A stretch of DNA of 64,000 nucleotides from Syncephalis fuscata (lineage: Eukaryota; Zoopagomycota; Zoopagomycetes; Zoopagales; Piptocephalidaceae), in assembly GCA_025786725.1 (NCBI GenBank), contig JAHLTZ010000054.1, forward strand, positions 36,839 through 100,838, given 5' to 3'. Both the position numbers and the translations under genes were made by a program. The notes under the pieces were generated by a model. That model made no database searches and had not been told where the DNA came from. It worked only from the letters and a program-made list of their open reading frames with translations. Of this stretch, positions 36,204 through 48,189 are shown in pieces; within the stretch, counting starts at the first letter, position 1, and the number at the start of each line of letters is the position of its first letter.

Positions 36204-39200
36204 ATGAAAGCATCAACTTTTTCATCGCAGGACTCGCTATGGTCGCCGTTGCCAGTCTAGCCATAGTGGAGGCAACGCCGGTATTAGAACGTCGTGGTAT
36301 GTTGTATCTCTATAATAAATACAAAGTTAAACATTTACACTTTAACACTATCACCACAGATGATGCCAAAAAAACAGATGGTAATATAATTTAAATTAGC
36401 CACCAAAGTGCTAACCATGCTGCATTCCTCATTACTGTACTTGCTAAACTGCCATTGGTAGCTCGTAAGTCTTAATATGTCATAGTTGATGTAATGTGTA
36501 GTAGTATCGATTTTATTGCTAACAATATAATATAATGCTATCTCCTTATAAAATCAAAATATCAGCCAGTAAGTCAAACTACTGACTATTTAATGTGAAA
36601 CTAATTGAATGATATTTATTCACGTAATGTTCATCAAATTAATGCGAATAGAGAGTATGTCTTATATAGCATAGTATCCAGAGACACTAATTTTGTAAAA
36701 CTTACGTTTTTTGCTTATTGTTTTTAATAGAAAGTAAGTCTATAGTTGAAATATCGTTAAACAATGCTAATCTCGTATTATATTGTTTGCTTGGACCAAA
36801 TAATAAAAACAGAAGGTAGGCTGAAAGCTCAATAGTCAGCTACGATGCCATTTATAGCTCACATTGACAATGCGATGTTTGACGATTGTAAACAGAATGT
36901 TAGTTTTAGTCGTGAATACTTACTGCTAAATCATTAACTTTATAATACCTGCTGTCGTTGTATTTTACTAAATTTTCATCAATAGACAGTAGGTTGCTTA
37001 TTTTGTTTACACACTGCTGACTAACATGCTAATAAATTAATAGAGTGTAAGTTAGCTATTAAGCTGCATGCTTACAAAGCTAATTACGCAACATTTGTCC
37101 ACTATATCATGCTAAATCATTATCATAGGCTGTAAGTTGTAATGGTATCTGATTCCTATAAATGCTAACCTGTAATATTGCCATTATGCTATTGGATTGT
37201 CAATTATAATAGGGTGTAAGTTGAGGTATTGGACCAACAAATCATGAAGCTAATTGCAAAACTGTTGCTGGTAATTAATTTTATATTGTATTCTGTAGTC
37301 TGTAGGTTCTTATGCAAGAAATAATCCAATTTTATTGCTGCTAATTCTTTCATTGCCATCATGCTTGTTAAACTAAATAATTAGGGGGTCAGTTACATTA
37401 TTAACCATATAGATCGCAAAACTAATCCTGTTATTTGCTTTATTTGCTTTCTGATACTGACAGGACGTAAGTTTTTGTAACTAAATGTACTTTTGCATAT
37501 GTATAACGATATTGTAAACTACATCGACTATCTCAACCATTGAATTGAAATTAATAGATTGTAAGCTATTTATTGATTGTTATTATATCATGCTGATGCT
37601 ATTATATTGCCGAATCAAAATTAATAGGTTGTAAGTTATCGTATTAAACAAGCAATATGCTATACTAACACTCTTATACTCATTATCAACTAATGCAACT
37701 AGTCTGTAAGTTTTGAATCTAAACCACTGTTGGTATTAATAATATCTCGTGCTTTTTGAATAATTCATATAAATCTAAATAGGCCGTAAGTTTAGTTGCA
37801 TAGTTGAATTCATAATATTAATTACATATTATTTTACTATAATTGCCTCCACTACAATAATAGCTGGTATGTTATAATTAGCATTAATCGTTTTATAACC
37901 TAACTTTAATAATTCCGCATCACTCATTTGCTAAACGATTACTCTAGATTGTAAGTTGCTGTTACAAATGATAATTTATATAACTAATATTACACTTGTA
38001 ACAATAATAGGTCGTAAGTTATAACCCAGTAGTATTTTCATGCAATTAATTGTGCATTTTAAATAATATTACTTTTGATGATTCAATATCAATAGCGGGT
38101 AAGTTGCATTGTTATTTAAAACAATAGAGATTGCTAATTATATATATTTTATATTTTTATCCAATGGTAATAGATGGTAAGCTATAATATCAAATTAGCA
38201 ATAAAATTATAACTAATCTTATACAATTGTTTGTTGATAGGATGTAAGCTAAATAGCAAATATGGTCTAAAAAATACTAAATGCATTCATTAATGTTGCT
38301 CTCAACAAATTGATATAAACAGATCGTAAGTCACAAACAAAAACAATCTATACACTATACTAATCCTCTGCCATGTTTATGAATTCATATCAATAGAAAG
38401 TATGTAGAGCAGTCGGATAAGCAATTTGTAGCATTAACTATTTAATACATCTTTCTGTTAAACTCAATAATAATAGCTTGTAGGTTTTTATGCTAAGCAC
38501 TGAAGCAGTAATACTAACTTTATGGTTGTTGTTACTATCGGGTTTTATTAACCAAAATCAATAGTCGGTAAGTTTTGATATTGATTATCACTACGGTTGT
38601 TAATCTTTGACACTGTTTATATCATACTCAATCAACCACCACCAATAGATAGTAAGTGTTAGTTTTTAAATTGAGGATTTAGATTATTAACATAGTTTAC
38701 CTTTTAACTCATTGTCAATAGTCAGTAAGATACTAAACCTATTATTCAATTCAACCTATTAACTGTAGTATTGCCTAATGTTTTATCAATAATTTACAGA
38801 CAGTAAGTTTTAGTTTTAAGCAAGTCATTCAAACTCTAATCATTTGAAATCAAATGCTATCAAAACTTATGTATAATTAACAGAAAGTAGGTCATATTCA
38901 TAAAGCAATGGTGTAGTATATTAACTGCCTAATTGTCTTTAAATTACACTATCAATTTATATCCAGATGGTAAATCATATATTTGATAGTTATTTAAATG
39001 CTGACCACGTTATTTGCAAATATACTGTTTGAACTTAATCCAAACAGACAGTAAGTTGTTGCGCAAGAACATCAATTGAACCAAATGCTAAACAACAATT
39101 GTTTATTATTATATTATTAATTTAACATCAATAGTCTGTAAGTCAAAACCTTGAAGCTGTATTGGCGAACTAATTGCATAATAATACTCTATACTCGACA

Positions 39201-40109
39201 TTTTAATGCATCTAGGGGGTAAGTTGTAATTTTCTAAACAAGCTAGTGGCATGATTAATCCAAAATTATTTACCGACAAATTGATCCAAATAAGACCGTA
39301 AGTTAGACTTTGCGTGAATATCAAGTGCTAATTATATATACAATCACTTATAATTATTAAATTCATACAATAGCACGTAAGTTGATGCAGCCATTGCATA
39401 ATTTGATAAACTAACTATTCGATGTGCCATATTTGCTGTGTTTATATCAATAGGAGGTACGTTATAGACCAAGCCAATACTTTAGATATTAATCATATAA
39501 ACTACTGGGATTATTGGATTGTTTAAAATCAACAGGAAGTAAGTCGAGTGTTAAATGAATAAATATGTATATAAGCACTAATCATATATCTTTATACTAT
39601 GTTTGATACATCAACATTAACAGCTAGTAAGTCACAATATATAGTGGCAAGCCTGATCTCTTGCTTATATACTAAACACTTTATCGTATTAAATAATCTT
39701 TACAGAATGTAAGCCAAATTGCCAATTATATAACAAGTCAACAAAATAACGTTTTTTGGTATTATTTCTATTGAATTCAAAACAATAGCTGTAAGTTATG
39801 TTAATAATAGACAAAATGTAAAGCTAATTAATGTTTTTTGTCTACTAATAACCGATGCTAGGCGGTAAGCCATATTTAATTTAAATACTACACTATTAAT
39901 AATATGCCACCTATCGGCGCTATTGTATTGCCACCAACAGTCTGTAAGTGGTCAAGCAATATAATTAAATCAAATACTAACCGTCAGCTTAGCATCTAAC
40001 AGCTCGAAATCGACATAAGGTAAGCTAAAGTTATAAAAACTTGTATCCATTTAATACTGGTTTTAACCAATATCCTGCGACTAATAATAGAAAAGAAAGA
40101 CGAGAATAA
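36204..40109 (+). CDS. Micro-exon gene: about 48 exons, 43 of them 3 nt long, encoding a secreted Cys-rich mini-protein
   Basis: Exon 1 (36204-36296) encodes a signal peptide; its ATG frame and the hydrophobic AMVAVASLAIVEA frame (from 36239) differ by one base, probably missing from the T run at 36218-36222. Exon 2 is 36360-36380 (DDAKKTD). Then follow 43 exons of exactly 3 nt, one of 2 nt (39789-39790), one of 17 nt (40003-40019) and a terminal exon (40091 to TAA at 40109). Across the triplet array every intron is phase 1, so each residue is encoded by one base of one exon and two of the next. Spliced this way the frame has no stop and contains KCWFWGHCFCPDCPDGYQTF (CX5CXCX2C). About 93 residues come from 3.9 kb. 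If the 2-nt and 17-nt exons each lack a base, the end would instead read KKDENKAQGTAQTLAYFKC. No family was recognised; an apoplastic, effector-like or cell-wall role is only a guess. Confidence 0.82.
36462..39943 (+). other. Array of three-nucleotide exons (coordinates)
   Basis: First base and triplet of each exon: 36462 CTC; 36566 CCA; 36652 AGA; 36731 AAA; 36813 AAG; 36896 AAT; 36986 ACA; 37044 AGT; 37129 GCT; 37213 GGT; 37299 TCT; 37385 GGG; 37464 GAC; 37558 ATT; 37628 GTT; 37703 TCT; 37783 GCC; 37864 CTG; 37948 ATT; 38011 GTC; 38096 CGG; 38174 ATG; 38241 GAT; 38333 ATC; 38397 AAA; 38477 CTT; 38565 TCG; 38649 ATA; 38722 TCA; 38800 ACA; 38884 AAA; 38967 ATG; 39048 ACA; 39135 TCT; 39216 GGG; 39295 ACC; 39374 CAC; 39454 GAG; 39536 GAA; 39624 CTA; 39706 AAT; (39789 CT, 2 nt); 39862 GCG; 39941 TCT. 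Spacing is 58-104 bp, mean about 80. Each is preceded by AG (mostly AATAG or ACAG) and followed by GT (mostly GTAAGT/C; also GTAGG, GTATG, GTACG, GTTAGT, GTCAGT). Most of the introns checked contain a CTAA-type branch site. Confidence 0.85.
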
Positions 40110-43100
40110 GGCACAAGGCACTGCTCAGACTCTGGCATACTTTAAATGTCCAGACAGCTGACAGCAAGCTTTTCGATTACAAGTCGTTTAGTGGATTCAC
40201 CATTAAAGATTATAGCTTGTGGTGCCGCTATATAGTTTACACTTTATTTCATTGAAATAAATATAATTTATAGCAAAGTTGATTCATTTTTAATCATTCA
40301 TGTGTGCTTGTTATAAAATCCGTAATCCAGTTATATTCTAGTAATATGTAGATATAAGAGTTTGTTGTTTACCGTTGTACTGTTAATAGCAATTATTTTA
40401 CTGTTAATTTATTTATAATTTATGATTATAATGACTATTCATAAGTATACATTATAAATATTTAAATAAACAATATATTAATATTAGTAAGCGATTGAAG
40501 AGTATGAGTGGCATTATCCCATTGTGCTGTGTCTCAATAATTAAAATCAATAAAATATGTCTAGTATATTATAGAATGCTATATAGTAGTGTGGAATAGA
40601 ATGGAAATAATATAGGTAAATGATGGATATATACATACTAGATAATAAATCTACAATGATGAGTATTTGATGATTGATGTCATTCGCCACCCATCATCAT
40701 GTTCAATAAATTGAATATTATTTAAAATAGTTATTGTAGTGCATTATTAGTATAATATTAGCATGCTTATCAATTAAAATTTAATAGTATTATGCAGCAA
40801 ATAAGCTGCTATGCAAATACAGTAGTTATTTTTAATCCATTACTTAAAATACCATAATATATTAAACAGTGATATTTAAATATGCTTTCTTATATAAGTT
40901 AATACTCAGATACATAGTGTATGCATTTGGATAAATTTACAGTTTAGAGTAATGTTTTAAAATATATAAAGCTCCCACCTTGTTGTCATTACTACATCAC
41001 CACCCTATAACATTATTATATTAATACACTTAACCATACATGCATAAATAATATTGTAAATAAAGCAGTGTACGATATGTAGTAACTGTTAAAATAGCGC
41101 AATGAGTTGTTTCGCATTGCACTGCAGTTCCAGATAATACCCGAGTGCAATAAAAACAGTCGATACACTGAATTCAAGGTGTGACTTCAATAAAAATACG
41201 AAACAATCACTGCGCTATATAAAACACCCAAACTGCGCTCCACTCGCTCCGTTTTCAAACAACGTAACATTACATTATTGCGTGGTCTAACCAATCCCGT
41301 ATGGATGATCCACAGCTGGGCTAAAGAAGCTATTTTAATAGTGCAAATAATATTATGATATTGGCAACATGTAAGCGATAATCCTTCAAAACACTCATAT
41401 GCAAGCTGCAAGCTAGCAGTGAACTGCCAATAAATAGCTTTGTTATATACGACATCGCTATATACTCATTACTGCAATAATTGCACTATTGCAGCAATTG
41501 GTTTTGTAGTGCCATGCCAAAAAGTATGGCCCCTTTGAATATTTATATTGGCCACCACGATTACGATAGTCGCCTTAGCAATATCCGTCAACAAACGTGC
41601 TGTCCGTCTGTTACAGCTTGTAACAAGAGAATATACAGACAAACAGACAGACACGCATTGCACACTACAGCATTGTATAATATTGGACAATTCTTGGGGT
41701 GTCTATTTAGTACACAACTTGTCTGGCGAGTTAATAATACTATACGCATCTGCGCATATCAAAATCAGACAGTCTAGAGCGCACTAGACCATAATTCTTT
41801 GCAAATGCGAAGTTCAAAGTAGCTCGCCTATTCTGTAACAAGAGTAGATAACGGTAAAATGAAATAGGAGAAGAAATAGCGCTTAAAATGAGCAGCATAG
41901 GCGAGATCCAAGTTGGATAGCCAGTGTAAGACAAGAACATGTTCATGGGTCAATTAATGATAATATGCATGACCATATTAATAAACTTGAATAGCGACAT
42001 ATTTATAAAACATCAGTAGTTATCGTTATTTTACTATGAGACATTGTTAATGTAATTTTAATAAATATCATCAAACAAATCATTATATTTAGTGATCAAT
42101 AAAAAACAGCAAATTACGGCCATTGATTTACTAGCTAATTCCAGCAGTCTGTAACCAATTGTAACAGCCATCTTTTTGCTTCAAACTGTTCATATGCTAC
42201 GAATGAATGATTGATAGACACAATAAAGTTATAAATTATCAACTCCGGTTTGTATTTATCATCATCGCTGCTAATAAAGCTAGCAAAAATTCACATCCAA
42301 ATAACACAAAGTTCATAATATTCATGCCCGCTCATTACCTCCAATAAAACAGCTTTTTCGTAATTACATGAGTAAATATTTTTATTGCCAGTTACCGTGA
42401 ATTGTATTTATGTACTGCCGAGATGATTTTAATCCCGATAAAAAGTGGGGGAGTCTTCAAACATAACTTCCGACAATTATATGAAGATAACGGAGCAGTG
42501 GAGTAGAACGTCCAATTGATTACTCCGCCTTACTGCTTCACACATGGCGTTTGAAAACATTCTGTTTGGTTGCTAAAGGCCCCCATACTTTACCTGAGTT
42601 ATAACATTTCTACACTCTGCTTCATTAGCATGTGAACACTACTATTCTCGGCATTAACTGCGCTGAAAACAAAAATCCTAAACATGAATTTAGTGGTGCG
42701 GATGTTACACCGGTGTTACTAAACTTGATCATCTGAACAAATAAATTAGGCAAGTGCAACGAGATAGAGCCGCTTTTTTTAAATAGCGACCCTTCACTTC
42801 GTATATTAGAGCAGCTGCTGGCACGCTCTTTTTCGGCCTTTTTCATCTCGTTCTTGCTTTCTCGTCTTTTTCTCCTTACCTTCCTCCCTTACCTCGTCCC
42901 TTCTTACGTGCGCCTTTTTTTTCAACGACCACGACCACGACTAGCTATTTCTATAGCTTAAAATTTTTTGGACGTACGTCTTCAGCTAACTAACTACTTC
43001 CTTACGAATTTGAATACCTTGATTTTTGTCTGCAAAGTATTGACGTTTTTTTGTTGGTCTTCTACGAAATATAACAACAAAAGCAATAACAGCAACAACA

Positions 43101-44015
43101 ACAACACGATAGTTTTATCCTCTCTCCCAAACAGCGTTAGCGGTTTTTATTAGCCTAACCTAACAGTTCCTTGTCGCGGTAAGTGGTCGTCAATAATTGT
43201 ATTGTTGTATCTGATTTGTTTCATATCTTGCTGTACCTGGCGTTGTTATTTCTACAATAATAGACTAGTAAAAAGGTAAGCATCAGTCAATGGACAGCTA
43301 CTGTTGTATTGTGACTTCAATTCCACATCGGATTGGCATTATTAAAGCCAATAGACGCCAGTCGTTTAACCTACTGATATGCATTATCTCGGTTGGCTGG
43401 CAAATCAACCAACGAATGAATTGGCAATGTTGATATGGCTTAGTTAATTCAGGGGCCAATTTCCTATGGATGGTTACAACACCATCGCCTCCACAACGCC
43501 TTATCAAATTTATTACACATTTGTAAAGATAGTGCTTTCTTTTTTTTACTTGGTTACGCTTAAATACAAGTGCTTGCCCACATATCGCTGGGCATGTGCT
43601 TTGATATCATTAATAATATTGGTATTACTTTCCTTCCTTTACAACGATCAACTACTCTTGTATGTTGTCCGCTTTTCTTTCGCTATCCTGTATTTGCACT
43701 CGCCCTTCTTGCTTTGTTTTGTCTTAGCTGCATATTTCACATATTCTACTGGCTTTTTGGCCAGTACACGCTAGTAGCATTCCTACATTTATCCATTAAT
43801 CAATTGATCAATTGTTTGGGTTTGTTTACTTACACTGTGTATCTATACGCATATCTGACTTGTTTCTCTGTTGTTTCGACACTTGTTCCATTGATTATAT
43901 TATTGCTTGTGTTAAAAAGGAATTGAAGTCATTTTTGTTGATTTCTAGGTATTTACCATTAAATACGGCCATGTCTTATTAACATCTTTTATTAGTTCAA
44001 TTAGGTTGAGTTAGC
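40110..44015. other. Long intergenic region (3.9 kb)
   Basis: Holds the 3' end of the micro-exon gene, a dispersed repeat copy (40556-40745), AT-rich single-copy DNA, and from about 42830 a pyrimidine-rich promoter-like stretch (CTCGTCTTTTTCTCC, CCTTCCTCCC). GTAAGT at 43181 and GTAAGC at 43276 after possible leader exons suggest one or more 5'-UTR introns of the transporter, with acceptor near TTCAATTAG (44004). The T-rich hydrophobic ORFs at 43466-43926 fall inside that putative leader intron. No gene was supported. Confidence 0.45.
40556..40745 (+). repeat. Dispersed AT-rich repeat, copy B
   Basis: Shares with copy C (49346-49520) the words TATATAGTAGT, AATGGAAATAATATAGG, GATGAGTATTTGATGA and CCACCCATCATCATGTTCAA in the same order and spacing. 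No ORF or terminal repeats are visible. Confidence 0.75.
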
Positions 44016-45517
44016 ATGCCTGGTGCCTACATGATCCTCACCACACTGGTGGCTGCCATTGGTGGCCTCCTGTTGGCTATGATGTAGGCGTCATCAGCGG
44101 TGTACTTGTGATGGACCACTTCAAGCACACATTTCCATTTTCATCTGAAACAGATAAAGGATTGACAGTCAGTGTGCTTTTGATCGGCGCATTTGTCGGT
44201 TCATTTTGTGTCTTTTACGCAGCCGGTAAGTATTTAGTTAAAGCAAAATAATTTGGATTGATTAACAAATAATATCAACTATTTACGTAAATATAGATCG
44301 TGCCGGTCGTCGCCTTACATGTATTGGTGGTGCACTTATTTTTATTTGCGGTGGTCTAATGCAGACTTTTGCCGATGGATTCCATTATTGAAAGCGGGTC
44401 GTTTTATCTCTGGCCTGGCCATTGGTATTTTGTCGATGGTGGTACCGCTTTATTTGTCTGAGGTATCACCCAAAGACTATCGCGGCCTTGTTGTGTCAAT
44501 GCAACAGCTAGCCATTACCGTCGGTATTCTCATTGCCTTCTTTGTCAACTATGGCACTGCTTCCATTGATGGCAATTCCAGCTGGCGCATTCCATTTGGT
44601 CTACAAAATATCTTTGCTCTGCTTATGGCCATTGGTATGGTTTTCCTGCCATCTTCTCCCCGTTGGCTCATGTCTCGAGGTCGTGTTGACCAGGCCGCCC
44701 AATCATTGCGTAAACTACGTGGCGACAATGGCATTTCCGTTCAACAGGAACTTGATGAGATTCAAGATTCTATTCGCCTAGAACGTGAAGTTGGCGACGG
44801 TGGCTGGCGTGAATTGATTGCCAATGGCATGTGGCGTCGTGTACTTATTGGCGTTATGCTTCAAATATTCCAGCAACTTACCGGCATTAACGCCATTATG
44901 TACTACGCGCCAGATATTCTGAAATCGGCTGGCTTTAGCGAAAACTCTGTTACCTTACTGGCTACCGCCGGGAGTGGTATCGTTAACGTGCTCATGACCA
45001 TCCCCGGTATGTATCTCGTTGATCGTGCTGGCCGTCGTGTACTACTCTTGGCCGGTGCTGCTGTTATGGCCACAGCCATGACCATTTCCGGTGTTATGAT
45101 TGCTGTATACTCACCAGATTTCAAGGTACACGCCGTACCTTGGGTCTGCCTCATCATGCTTTATCTATTTGTTGCCGGTTTCGCTCCTAGCTGGGGCCCA
45201 ATGGCTGGATCTACCCATCAGAGATCTACCCATTGCGCATTCGTGCCAAGGCTATGTCGTTGACCACCTCGTCTAACTGGTTGTTCAACGCATTGATAGC
45301 TCTTGTTGTACCAGAATTCCTTTCTGCCGTACCTTGGGGCGCATTTATCACTTTTGCCGTCTGTTTGGTAGTTATGGCCATCTGGGTCTACTTCACCTTG
45401 CCTGAGACCAAGGGCAAATCTCTTGAAGAGATTGATGCACTCTTTGGCCAGGAAGGTATCAGCTCGCCACTTGAAGCCAAGCTTGCCATGAACATGCCAA
45501 AAGCTGGTGGCCATTAA
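44016..45517 (+). CDS. Sugar (hexose-type) MFS transporter, three frame breaks
   Basis: Two exons (44016-44225, 44297-45517). Twelve-helix sugar porter family motifs are all present but lie in different frames: GGLL/GYDVGVISG (helix 1), DRAGRR (loop 2-3), AGRFISGLAIG, VPLYLSEVSPKDYRG, RWLMSRGR, QQLTGINAIMYYAP, LVDRAGRR, YPSEIYPLRIRAKA and PETKGKSLEEID near the C-terminus. Single bases appear missing near 44073 (CTGTTGGC; the family invariably has F/G there), 44377 (GATGGATTCC) and 45206 (GCTGGATC). Total exon length +3 equals 478 codons, a normal 477-residue transporter. The function is proton-coupled or facilitated hexose uptake at the plasma membrane; the substrate is not deducible. If the breaks are real, this is a pseudogene. 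Confidence 0.88.
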
Positions 45518-46241
45518 GTTGGCCACGCGTGTAAATGAGTGACCAGCACGATGAAAATAACTCTGGGCGAGGTTTCATCACTATTTAGTTTTCCCAACTC
45601 TTGTTCAACAGCCTTGCCGCCATTACCGTCTATACTGTCCGATGCATGCATTTGACATCAATCTTCAGCTATTAAGTTAACGCACGCTTTGCCCGACTAT
45701 TCGTACCGACTTTCAAAAACTTTACGCGTTCGTTATTCCATACATAGCACATTGCTAAACATGACTGCAAACAGCCCCTGGCGGGCTTTCTCTTGTTTAC
45801 TCTCCATCTTTGTCTACCTCTTTGCCTCTCCCTTCAGTTACCTTTGATTCTCATGCTTGCTTCACAAATTTACTTGCAATTGTGCTTTTCTTTGATTTTT
45901 ATGCAGTTGTCAAAAATGATATTTCAAATGAGTTTTTATTTGATAACTATGTTGTTTGTCAACTCAATGTTGCTTTGAAAACTGTGCCGATACATTCATG
46001 AATGATGCTATTTGTTGTTTAAGTAAAACATATACAATGAATGAAATGATTTAAGTTTACCGTTGTACAACTATAACTTTTTCAAAGTGTATTGATAATG
46101 TTACTGATTTACTGAGCTATTAACATTTAATTGAAATGCATTATTACATTAACATAATACGAGTAAACTATCAAATTAATTATTATAGCCATAAAAACAG
46201 CCAACATAAAGATCTATGAACACAGATTTTAAACCAACCTA
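45518..46241. other. Convergent intergenic region
   Basis: Between the stop codons of the transporter and the DUF726 gene. Pyrimidine-rich then AT-rich 3' sequence. Overlapping ORFs at 45793-46001 are in C/T-rich sequence and were not called. Confidence 0.45.
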
Positions 46242-48189
46242 TCAGGTCATGGCTACGCGAGCAAGAATGGAATCCAGCTGCTTGCGATATCCCAAGTGTC
46301 CGCTGATTAAGTCTTGTAAGTCAATTGATTCAATACCTGCCACGTCGATTGGTTGAAGGCCGGCCACCTTGAAATGAGCATCATGCACTCGACATAAGAA
46401 AGCTAGCACCCAGTCGTTGTCTGCATAACCATTGACAAACCGCCTAGCTACTACAGATCGTGCTTTCTGCCAAGGAGATGGCTCATCGCTAATAGGAGCT
46501 CCCAATAAAACAACTATTTTACAATCAGTTATAATTGCCATCTACTAATGTGTTACTTACCTGAATCAATGACGCCATAACAGCCACGGTCGGCCAATAC
46601 CTGAAGGCATTCAAATATTGCTAGCGCACCCACGAATAACCGACTAAACTTATCGGACGATGCCCTTGAATACGCTCCTGAAGAACATCAGCCAAGACGT
46701 GACCAGCTTTACGTGCTCGATCAACGGCCATGCCCCAAGGATTGTCAATTAGCTTGCCTGCTTTTACAAGTGCCATCGGCCAAGCTAAAGGTGCCATGAC
46801 AGCGGCCAGCAGTGTATGTTTTAACACTTGACCAGCGGCAAAAGTAGCTGCTTCGGTAGCTAAAAACTCGCGGAATGCCTTGCCTAGTTCTTGCAGCACC
46901 TCAGTATCATAGGCCAAAGCATAGACATCACGATCCGACAAATGAGCAGCACAAGGCGCTCTCCAAGGCGTTGCAGCATCCGTATTTGCCTTTAAGTAAC
47001 CCGGCACGACAATAGTGGCGTGCAACGACGGAATAAGCGGTAATTCTACGTCGACTAGTGGTATAAAAGCAAATTCTTTTAATCCGCCTGTACGTCTTGC
47101 CGTTTTGTAGCCCGCTAAACCTCCACCAGCAACGCCAAACAGCGATGTAACTACCATAATGCCGCCTGCCGTGGCAATAACATTGGCTCCAACAATACCC
47201 AATGCGCCCATACCAACTGCAAGCATTGGAGCAGCCAATCCGCCAGTAAGGCCAAGTGCAGCCGCACCAATAACTACCGAAGTGCCTGTGGCTGTCCATC
47301 GCAATAATCTGCTTTGTTTATTACGATTTTTAACCGCTTTTTTTAGCGATAGTGCCATTGCTGCAACTTTAGACCGACTAGTATCATTTTCGTTGTCGCT
47401 TTCATCGCTATAAGATCCATTTGCCTCTGCTTCAATCATTTCTCTAGAAAAATAAAGTTGCTGGGCAATCCAGCGTTCTAGCTGACACATACGCTCGAGA
47501 GATAGACCAATTTGATCGGCCAAATAGTACAAGACAGCTCTAGAACGTGCGTCGTACTCACCAGGTTCTAATGCACCCTTCTGGCTTTTTGATTTTAGCT
47601 TGCTTTTATCAGTTGTTTCGGCCTCCTTTACAGCTTCGGAGAGTATACCAATATACAATAGTATCAATTCTAGCATTACTTTTTCACGATGCGTCATACT
47701 ATCCGGTGCTATTTTGGCAATATTTGCTTGTGCCAAAGTCGATGTTATTTCTTCGACCTCTAATTCAATTGTTTTATTTTTGACTTCCGCGGTATCCTCA
47801 ACCACTACAGCCATTTTATCATCTGTCTTTGGCACGGCATCGAATATACGACGTACCATTTCGCCAATATCTTCATCGCTTAAATCATCTCGTTCCATGT
47901 TGGCAATAGCTATTTTTACTGCATTTACATATTATTAAACATCCAATAGACACATTATTTAATTACCTGCCGGATCACAAACTCCCAAATGCTGGAACAG
48001 CGTCTCCATAAATTGTTTCTCCCAGTTGGATATATTACATTCTAATTTTGTTTCCGTCACAAATAGGCATAGTCGCGCTAGCAGCATTCGTTTTGTATCG
48101 GGCAGCTTTGGTATTGCGGCTTCTGGAAACAACAATGCCATATCTTTTTTATCGGGTTGTGCATTATCGCTCTCTGTCATTTTGGTCAT
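46242..48189 (-). CDS. DUF726/TMCO4-family membrane-linked alpha/beta hydrolase (yeast Mil1-like), one frame break
   Basis: Three exons (48189-47967, 47909-46561, 46513-46242). An acidic, helical N-terminus is followed by two or three hydrophobic segments (TGTSVVIGAAALGLTGGLAA, GIMVVTSLFGVAGGGLAGY), then the hydrolase region: LHATIVVPGYL, HRPISLVGYS at the nucleophile elbow, VVLLGAPI, VARRFVNGYADNDWVLAFLC and GIESIDLQDLISGHLGYR. These are the DUF726 hallmarks. The frame breaks exactly after GYS (about 46631, GTGGGTGCG): one missing base would restore the GYSLGA elbow and continue ALAIFECLQVLADRG to the donor. Exon total +1 equals 615 codons (614 residues). The family is Golgi- or membrane-associated with unclear substrate. 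Confidence 0.87.

Noticed and set aside
36462-39943. The AG-NNN-GT array as a CRISPR array or simple tandem repeat
   Set aside because: The units do not share a repeated sequence; only splice-site and branch-site words recur, and the host is a eukaryote.
36381-40090. The array as introner elements (near-identical inserted introns)
   Set aside because: The intervening introns are similar in length but not in sequence, so recent copying is not visible; ancient origin cannot be excluded.
41469-41787. Three overlapping ORFs around 41.5 kb
   Set aside because: Same DNA read in three frames; no splice signals or motifs.
43466-43926. Overlapping hydrophobic ORFs upstream of the transporter
   Set aside because: T-rich sequence read in two frames at once; more likely a 5'-UTR intron of the transporter.
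44016-45517. Programmed -1 ribosomal frameshifting in the transporter and other genes
   Set aside because: No common slippery sequence at the breaks, and three such events in one housekeeping-type transporter would be unprecedented; missing bases explain it better.
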